Source: an uncultured Aquabacterium sp.
GTDB taxonomy: Bacteria > Pseudomonadota > Gammaproteobacteria > Burkholderiales > Burkholderiaceae_C
Reading direction: 5' to 3'
DNA length: 64,000 nt
Assembly (NCBI RefSeq): GCF_913773725.1
Contig: NZ_CAJYGK010000115.1
Coordinates: 124,001 to 188,000, forward strand
The position numbers were made by a program, and so were the translations under genes. The notes below the pieces were generated by a model. That model was not told the DNA's origin. It was given only the letters and a program-made list of their open reading frames with translations, and made no database searches. Positions 59,295 through 64,000 of this stretch are shown one piece after another. Within the stretch, counting starts at the first letter, position 1, and each line of letters opens with the position of its first letter.

Positions 59295-59332
59295 AAAACC
59301 CTTGCAAGTCTTTGACTCGCAAGGGTTTTTTG
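59295..59332 (+). terminator. Rho-independent terminator after tRNA-Ser
   Basis: AAAACCCTTGC (59295-59305) and GCAAGGGTTTT (59319-59329) form an 11-bp stem with a 13-nt loop, followed by further T. It is 6 bp past the tRNA and also faces the convergent codA gene, for which the A-rich left arm gives a T-run on the minus strand; it can thus work on both strands. Confidence 0.9.
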
Positions 59333-59355
59333 CTTTTGGCGCGGGGCGGTTCCGA

Positions 59356-60630
59356 TCAGGCCGTTTGCGAGCCTGCCTCCTGAGGCCCCCACTGCACCGT
59401 GGACGGCGTGCGCCGCATGATGACCTCACCGTGTCGGATCGACGCCACAGCGTGGCCCTGGGTGCGCAGCACCTCGTAGTCGCTGTCCGCCGACAGCAGC
59501 ACCAGGTTGGCAGGCCGTCCGGGCTCGATGCCGTAGCGGTCGCCGAGGGCCAGCGCCCGGGCGCTGTGGGTGGTCACGAAGTCGAGGCTGCGCTGCAGGT
59601 CCTCGTAGCCCAGCATGTGGCAGATGTGCAGGCCTGCATCCAGGATGCGCAGGATGTTGCCGTTGCCGAGCGGATACCAGGGATCGACGATCGAATCCTG
59701 GGCGAAGCACACGTTCAGCCCGGCGCGGTCGAGTTCGGGCACCCGGGTCAGCCCACGGCGCTTGGGGTAGGTGTCGAACCGGCCTTGGAGGTGGATGCTC
59801 TCGGTGGGACAGCAGATGAAGCTCAGGCCGGCCTGGCGCAGCACCCGAAACAGCTTGTGGCAGTAGGCGTTGTCGTATGAGCCCATCGCCGTGGTGTGGC
59901 TGGCCGTCACACGCGGCCCCATGCTGTGCACGCGGGTCACCTCGGCCAGCACCTCCAGAAAGCGCGAGGCCGGGTCGTCGGTCTCGTCGCAGTGCACGTC
60001 CACGAGGCGGCCATGGCGCTCGGCCAGGTCCATCAGGAAGTGAACGGACGACACGCCCTGCTCGCGGGTGTTCTCGAAGTGCGGGATGCCGCCCACCACA
60101 TCGACGCCCATCGCCACGGCCTCGCTCATCAGCGCCCGGCCGTTGGCGAACGATTCGATGCCTTCTTGCGGAAAGGCCACCACCTGCAGATCGACCAGGT
60201 CCCGTGCTTCGTCGCGCACCTCCAGCATGGCGGCGAGCGTGCCGAGGCCGGGTTCGGTGACGTCGACATGGGTGCGCACATGCTGGATGCCATGTTCGGC
60301 CAGCATGCGGATGGTGCGGTGGGCGCGGGCCTTGGTGTCGGCGCGGGTGACGGTGGCCTTGCGTTCGGCCCACCGCTCGATGCCCTCGAACAGGGTGCCG
60401 CTCAGGTTCCATCGGGGCTGGCCCGCGGTCAGGGTGGCGTCCAGGTGGATGTGGGGTTCGACAAAAGGCGGGATGAGGAGGCGGCCTTCGCCGTCCAGCG
60501 CGTCGGCCGGCACCTCGTGGGGCGGCACCGGGGTGGCCTGGGCCTGCACGGCGGTGATCAGGCCGTCGGCCCAGCGCACGGTGAACAGGCCATCCTGGCC
60601 TCTCAGGCGGGTGTTGACGATGTGGTTCAT
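59356..60630 (-). CDS. codA: Cytosine deaminase/related amidohydrolase
   Basis: The 424-residue enzyme belongs to the amidohydrolase superfamily and is closest to E. coli CodA, which deaminates cytosine to uracil. EPHIHLDATL gives the metal-binding HxH, LVDVHCDETDDP the third His with catalytic Glu, ASHTTAMGSY the next His, and FAQDSIVDPWYPLGNGN the conserved Asp. The C-terminal RYGIEPGRPANLVLLSADSDYEVLRTQ is typical of the family. Its ATG overlaps the stop of the pucR-type gene (ATGA). Together with codB and the regulator it forms a cytosine or pyrimidine salvage operon. Related creatinine or isoguanine deaminases cannot be ruled out by motifs alone. Confidence 0.93.
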   Translation of the reverse strand: MNHIVNTRLRGQDGLFTVRWADGLITAVQAQATPVPPHEVPADALDGEGRLLIPPFVEPHIHLDATLTAGQPRWNLSGTLFEGIERWAERKATVTRADTKARAHRTIRMLAEHGIQHVRTHVDVTEPGLGTLAAMLEVRDEARDLVDLQVVAFPQEGIESFANGRALMSEAVAMGVDVVGGIPHFENTREQGVSSVHFLMDLAERHGRLVDVHCDETDDPASRFLEVLAEVTRVHSMGPRVTASHTTAMGSYDNAYCHKLFRVLRQAGLSFICCPTESIHLQGRFDTYPKRRGLTRVPELDRAGLNVCFAQDSIVDPWYPLGNGNILRILDAGLHICHMLGYEDLQRSLDFVTTHSARALALGDRYGIEPGRPANLVLLSADSDYEVLRTQGHAVASIRHGEVIMRRTPSTVQWGPQEAGSQTA

Positions 60631-61871
60631 GGGGTCGCTCGGGTGGGGGTGTGGGGTGAAAGACGCTGGATCATCAGGGCCATGGCCGCGCTCAGCCGGT
60701 GCTGGGCGTCCTCCAGGTCGAGCCGGCTCAGCGCGTGGATCTGTTGAAGGCGGTAGCTCAGGGTGTTGCGGTGGATGCCCAGGCGCTGCGCGGTCTGGGC
60801 CAGGTTGCCATTGCACTGGATCCACGCTTCCAGTGTGGGGGTAAGCATGGCCTGATGGGTGGTGTCATACTGCAGCAGGGCGCCCAGTGTGGCGTGCACG
60901 AAGCGGTCCAGCAGCGCCCGGTCGCGGATCGCCACCAGCAGCTCGAGCACGCCCAGTTCGTCGAAGCAGCACAGGCCCAGCCGTTCGGGAAACGATTGTG
61001 CCGCCCGCAGGGCTTCTCGGGCCTGGCCCAGACCGCGTGCCAGGTCGGCGGGCTGCGGGCAAGGGGCGCTCAGGCCGGCGAACACGCGCAGGGGCGACGG
61101 GGCTTCACGCAAGGTCTGCAGCAGCTGCGTCACCAGCGTACGGTTGCGTTGAGGGCCCTCGGCCGGGGCCTCCACCGGCAGAAGCAGCACCCATTGCTCC
61201 GCCAGGGTGAGCACGGGCCAGGGCGCGGGCAGCGCTTGGGCGCAGTGCGAGGCATGCTGCAGCACATGGTGTCGGGTCGCCTGCAGCAGGGCTTCGGCCG
61301 CGCTCGGCGCCATGCTGGCGAACAGCTCGGCCGTGCCGCTGATCTGCAGCACGACGATCTGGCGGGAGAGGCTCAGGTCCAGCGCCAGGCTGGCGGCCCG
61401 GTGGGTCAGCACGCCCACATCGGCCGGGTTGCCCTCCAGCAGCTGGCCGATCAGCTGTTGTCGGGAGGTGCCGAGCATCTGGGCCTGTACCAGCGCAGAG
61501 CCGATCGCCTCGGTCACGACGATCATCGGCAGCTCGTAGGGCTGCTCGATCAGGGGCACATCCAGCCGGTCGGCCTCGGCAAGCACACTGTCCGGAATGT
61601 GCTGGATGTAGCGCGGTCCGGTCAGCACCACCAGGCCGGCACACCGGCGCTGGTGCACCTCGCGGACGAGCTGCCGCAAGTTGGCCTCGCTGCGTGGCAG
61701 GTTGATGCCGGTCACGAACACCAGTTCGCCACCGAGCACCCATTCCGAGATCGACTCGTTCTCCGCCACGTAGGGCCAGCGCACCGCCCGGTGTTCGCCA
61801 GCCGCGCCGGCACGCAGGCGCAAGGCCTGCAGCCGAGGCAGGTGAAGCACGTCGCGGATGGTGAGGCTCAT
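60627..61871 (-). CDS. PucR family transcriptional regulator
   Basis: The 414-residue protein has an N-terminal PucR sensor domain (MSLTIRDVLHLPRLQALRLRAG, ...ENESISEWVLGGELVFVTGINL) and a C-terminal HTH_30 domain: TLEAWIQCNGNLAQTAQRLGIHRNTLSYRLQQIHAL is the usual helix-turn-helix with NxxxTAxxLxxHRNTxxYRL. PucR relatives regulate purine and pyrimidine catabolism in response to intermediates. Start ATG at 61871 overlaps codB's stop (ATGA). Its position between codB and codA points to control of this cytosine-uptake and deamination operon. Confidence 0.93.
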   Translation of the reverse strand: MSLTIRDVLHLPRLQALRLRAGAAGEHRAVRWPYVAENESISEWVLGGELVFVTGINLPRSEANLRQLVREVHQRRCAGLVVLTGPRYIQHIPDSVLAEADRLDVPLIEQPYELPMIVVTEAIGSALVQAQMLGTSRQQLIGQLLEGNPADVGVLTHRAASLALDLSLSRQIVVLQISGTAELFASMAPSAAEALLQATRHHVLQHASHCAQALPAPWPVLTLAEQWVLLLPVEAPAEGPQRNRTLVTQLLQTLREAPSPLRVFAGLSAPCPQPADLARGLGQAREALRAAQSFPERLGLCCFDELGVLELLVAIRDRALLDRFVHATLGALLQYDTTHQAMLTPTLEAWIQCNGNLAQTAQRLGIHRNTLSYRLQQIHALSRLDLEDAQHRLSAAMALMIQRLSPHTPTRATP

Positions 61872-63148
61872 GCGTCCACGCCACTCAGCGACTCGCGGCC
61901 CAGTCGCACGCGCTGAACTTCGAACAGCACGACGTAGCTCAGGGCCGCCACACCAATGCCCACCAGCGGCGCCACCCAAGGCGACGCATAGGCGCAGGCG
62001 GCGCCGATGGCGTAGGCGCTCAGGCCCACCCAGTTGAAACGGGGCAGCCGGGTGCCTTCGAGCTGCGGGTAACGTCCGCTGCGCCCGTAGAAGTAGTCGG
62101 CCATGATCACGCCGCCGATCGGCGGGATGATGGAGCCCAAGAGGATCAGGAAGGGGATCAGCATGTCCGACATGCCGCCGATGGCCAGCACCGTGCCGAT
62201 GCCCGCGCCGACCAGGGTGATCAGGCCGCGCCGGTCTTGACGGACCAGGTTGCAGCCCGCCGCAGCAAAGTTGTAGATCGTGTTGTCCTGGGTCGTCCAG
62301 ATGTTGAGGAACAGCATCACGGTGGCCGCGACAGACAGCCCCTGCAGCACCATGACCTCCACCACATCGGGTTGCTGGTAGACCATGGCTCCGTACGCGC
62401 CGACGACGATCATCAGGCCGTTGCCGATGAAAAAGCCGATCAGGCTCGACCACACGGCGGTCTTGCTGTCTCGGGCGAAGCGCGTCCAGTTGGTGGCCTG
62501 CGTGGCGCCGCTGACAAAGGTGCCGAAGACCAGGGTCAGGGCCATGTGCCAGCTCATGCTGTCCTTGGGCTGGATGGCCAGCAGGCCCGTCAGGCCACCG
62601 GCATCGCGCGTGGCGATCGTGAGGGACCACAGCAGCAGGACCAGCATCGCCGGCACGGCGATCCGCGACAACAGGTCGAGGCCCTTGTAGCCTACAAAGG
62701 CCGTGAGGCTGAAACCGAAGCCGAACACGACCATCAAGGGCGTGGTCCATGCGGGCGACAGGCCCAGCATGCGCACCAGCACGATCGCGATGGTGGCTGT
62801 GCCCCAGGCATACCAGCCGACCTGCGTGAAGCCCAGCAGGAAGTCCGACAGCTTGCTGCCGGTTTCCCCGAAACAGAATCGCCCCATCAGCACCGAGTTC
62901 AGACCGCTGCGACAGGCGATGTAGCCCAGCACGGCGGCGTAGAGCCCCAGCAGGAGGTTGCCTGCCACGGCGGCCAGGATCATGGTCTTGAAGTCGAAGG
63001 CCAGGCCGATCTTGCCGCCGGCAAACATCGTGGCGGTGAAGAAGGTGAAGCCGAACAGCACGATGGAGGTCGACACGATGCCCTTGCGCTGGCCGGGCGG
63101 CACTTCGCTGAGGGGGTAATCCTGATCAAGCTCTGAGGTCTGGGACAT
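61868..63148 (-). CDS. codB: Cytosine permease (NCS1 family)
   Basis: The 426-residue protein has about twelve hydrophobic helices and the NCS1 layout. It begins MSQTSELDQDYPLSEVPPGQRKG, then IVLFGFTFFTATMFAGGKIGLAF, GRFCFGETGSKLSDFLLG, GWYAWGTATIAI and NIWTTQDNTIYNFA, which closely follow E. coli CodB. It imports cytosine with a coupled cation. GGAG lies upstream of the ATG at 63148. The stop overlaps the regulator's start (ATGA), the first of two such overlaps in the operon. Confidence 0.94.
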   Translation of the reverse strand: MSQTSELDQDYPLSEVPPGQRKGIVSTSIVLFGFTFFTATMFAGGKIGLAFDFKTMILAAVAGNLLLGLYAAVLGYIACRSGLNSVLMGRFCFGETGSKLSDFLLGFTQVGWYAWGTATIAIVLVRMLGLSPAWTTPLMVVFGFGFSLTAFVGYKGLDLLSRIAVPAMLVLLLWSLTIATRDAGGLTGLLAIQPKDSMSWHMALTLVFGTFVSGATQATNWTRFARDSKTAVWSSLIGFFIGNGLMIVVGAYGAMVYQQPDVVEVMVLQGLSVAATVMLFLNIWTTQDNTIYNFAAAGCNLVRQDRRGLITLVGAGIGTVLAIGGMSDMLIPFLILLGSIIPPIGGVIMADYFYGRSGRYPQLEGTRLPRFNWVGLSAYAIGAACAYASPWVAPLVGIGVAALSYVVLFEVQRVRLGRESLSGVDA

Positions 63149-63434
63149 GGGTTGCTCCGTTGGGGTGACCCGGGTGCTTCCGCAAGGCCTGTGCCGCCCG
63201 ATCGGTGTGCCAGGGGGCGTGGTCTTCGTCTGTTGATGACAACCCGCATTGGGCGGCATGCACAAGACGGTCGTGCATGGCGGTGCGCCCGCACCCCGAC
63301 AGTGCACGACCGTTTCACAGATCTTTACCGCCAGGCCACAGCCGCTTTACCGGGCGGGCGCAGCATGAGTGCATCGATCGAAGCCCGCTTTCTTCCTCGA
63401 GGCTCACGGTCCTTTTTCAATCAGGAGAACGCTC
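63149..63434. other. 286-bp divergent region, codB and Spy-like gene promoters
   Basis: No gene was found between codB (minus) and the Spy-like gene (plus). It must hold both promoters. No inverted repeat with a clear regulator assignment was found; AGGAG at 63423-63427 is the ribosome binding site of the Spy-like gene. Confidence 0.45.
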
Positions 63435-64000
63435 ATGTCGAACGCTGCATTCATCTCTGCATCCCGACCGGTGGCCCGACGCACCTGGGCGCTGGGCATG
63501 CTGTTGGCCGGGGCGACGGCGGTCACGGTCTGGACCGCCAATGCCTGGGCCGCTGGCCAGCCGGCCGTCGCGCCGTCGTCCCCGGCTGCCACGGCCCCCG
63601 CAGAGGGCGCGGGGCACCCGATGATGATGGGGCGCATGGGACCGGGTGGACCGATGCACGGTGCGATGGGCTGGCCCCTGAGCGGACGCGGCCTTGACCG
63701 CATGCTCGACACCGTGAAGGCCAGCGACGCACAGCGCACGCAGATCCGCGAGATCGCAGACAAAGCCCGCGCCGACCTGCAGGCCCTGCACCAGCAGATG
63801 CCCAAGGGGGCCGACGGTCAGGTGCAGCATCCCTACCGCGCCATGATGGCCCTGCTGTCCCAGCCCCAGGTGGACGCCGTGGGTGCGGAGCGCCTGCGCC
63901 AGCAGCTGCACGCCCACCACGACGCCGTCGGCAAGCGCATGCTGCAGGCCGCTGTCGATGTCGCCAAGGTTCTGACCCCCGAGCAGCGCGCCACGCTCGC
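63435..64000 (+). CDS. Spy/CpxP-like periplasmic protein (cut by window end)
   Basis: An ORF starts at 63435 with AGGAG 8 nt upstream and is open to base 64000 (188 codons). It has a signal peptide with a basic start and a hydrophobic core (residues about 18-35, LGMLLAGATAVTVW, ending ANAWA-AG). The mature N-terminus is Met/Gly/Pro-rich (HPMMMGRMGPGG), then LDRMLDTVKASDAQRTQIREIADKARADL and LLSQPQVDAVGAERLRQQLHAHH, with LTPEQRATLA at the edge. The helical LTxxQRxxI and LTPEQR elements mark the Spy/CpxP LTXXQ family, chaperones and sensors of periplasmic stress and metals. The Met-rich segment could bind copper, but that is conjecture. Confidence 0.78.
   Translation, partial: MSNAAFISASRPVARRTWALGMLLAGATAVTVWTANAWAAGQPAVAPSSPAATAPAEGAGHPMMMGRMGPGGPMHGAMGWPLSGRGLDRMLDTVKASDAQRTQIREIADKARADLQALHQQMPKGADGQVQHPYRAMMALLSQPQVDAVGAERLRQQLHAHHDAVGKRMLQAAVDVAKVLTPEQRATL

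Overview
The window is one contiguous piece of a high-GC chromosome with densely packed genes. The content points to a beta-proteobacterium of the order Burkholderiales, probably near the Sphaerotilus/Leptothrix/Aquabacterium group. The pointers are an intracellular PHB depolymerase, PrpE, a second IF-1 gene paired with an RRM protein, TtcA, an FMN riboswitch on a stand-alone ribH, a PlpD-type patatin and CIRCE-controlled groESL. This placement is inferred from gene content and protein flavour. There is no rRNA gene, prophage, CRISPR array or intact insertion sequence.

Layout. 0-10 kb: a truncated YecA-like gene, a glutathione S-transferase, PHB depolymerase, propionyl-CoA synthetase (prpE), a Tat-exported PhoD phosphatase, lpxC with a small membrane gene, and a MidA-type methyltransferase divergent from a FolM-like reductase and folB. 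10-17 kb: ttcA, a DUF4136 lipoprotein, glmU, a membrane-anchored J-protein, an Lrp-type regulator and glmS; glmU and glmS together supply UDP-GlcNAc. 16.8-19.3 kb is an accessory patch with lower-GC stretches: paired palindromes, an HNH nuclease, a decayed LysE exporter fragment and a class II Fic gene behind an array of palindromes. 19.3-29.3 kb: a VF530 protein, an alpha/beta hydrolase, an RhtA-like exporter, infA with an RRM gene behind a long leader, an intact LysE exporter, a 1005-residue PAS-GGDEF-EAL protein, several small conserved families, a MipA/OmpV porin-like protein and an 86-residue Gln-rich disordered protein.

29.3-41 kb: a CYP152-type P450 peroxygenase behind a two-TM protein and an APH-kinase fusion, a helicase with a nuclease-like N-terminus, an iron alcohol dehydrogenase, then a two-gene unit joining a histone-deacetylase-fold enzyme to a Pat-type protein acetyltransferase. 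The acyl-CoA synthetase PrpE, of a family known to be controlled by lysine acylation, lies about 32 kb away. ribH follows with an FMN riboswitch. 41-47 kb: a DEAD-box RNA helicase, an MFS exporter and groES-groEL with promoter, CIRCE and terminator. Just after groEL, at 46819-46957, lies the most unusual feature: four (possibly five) consecutive hairpins with different stems but the same CCCTCA (complement TGAGGG) hexaloop. On the minus strand they directly follow, and partly overlap, a 55-codon DUF3149 gene and end at a good terminator.

47-64 kb: a PlpD-like patatin autotransporter, cheR-cheD-cheB, a diguanylate cyclase translationally coupled to a MinD/FlhG-like ATPase, a truncated globin, Smr and RadC proteins, fkpB-ispH, serS followed by tRNA-Ser(CGA), a cytosine-salvage operon codB-pucR-codA joined by ATGA overlaps, and the start of a Spy/CpxP-like periplasmic protein cut by the window end.
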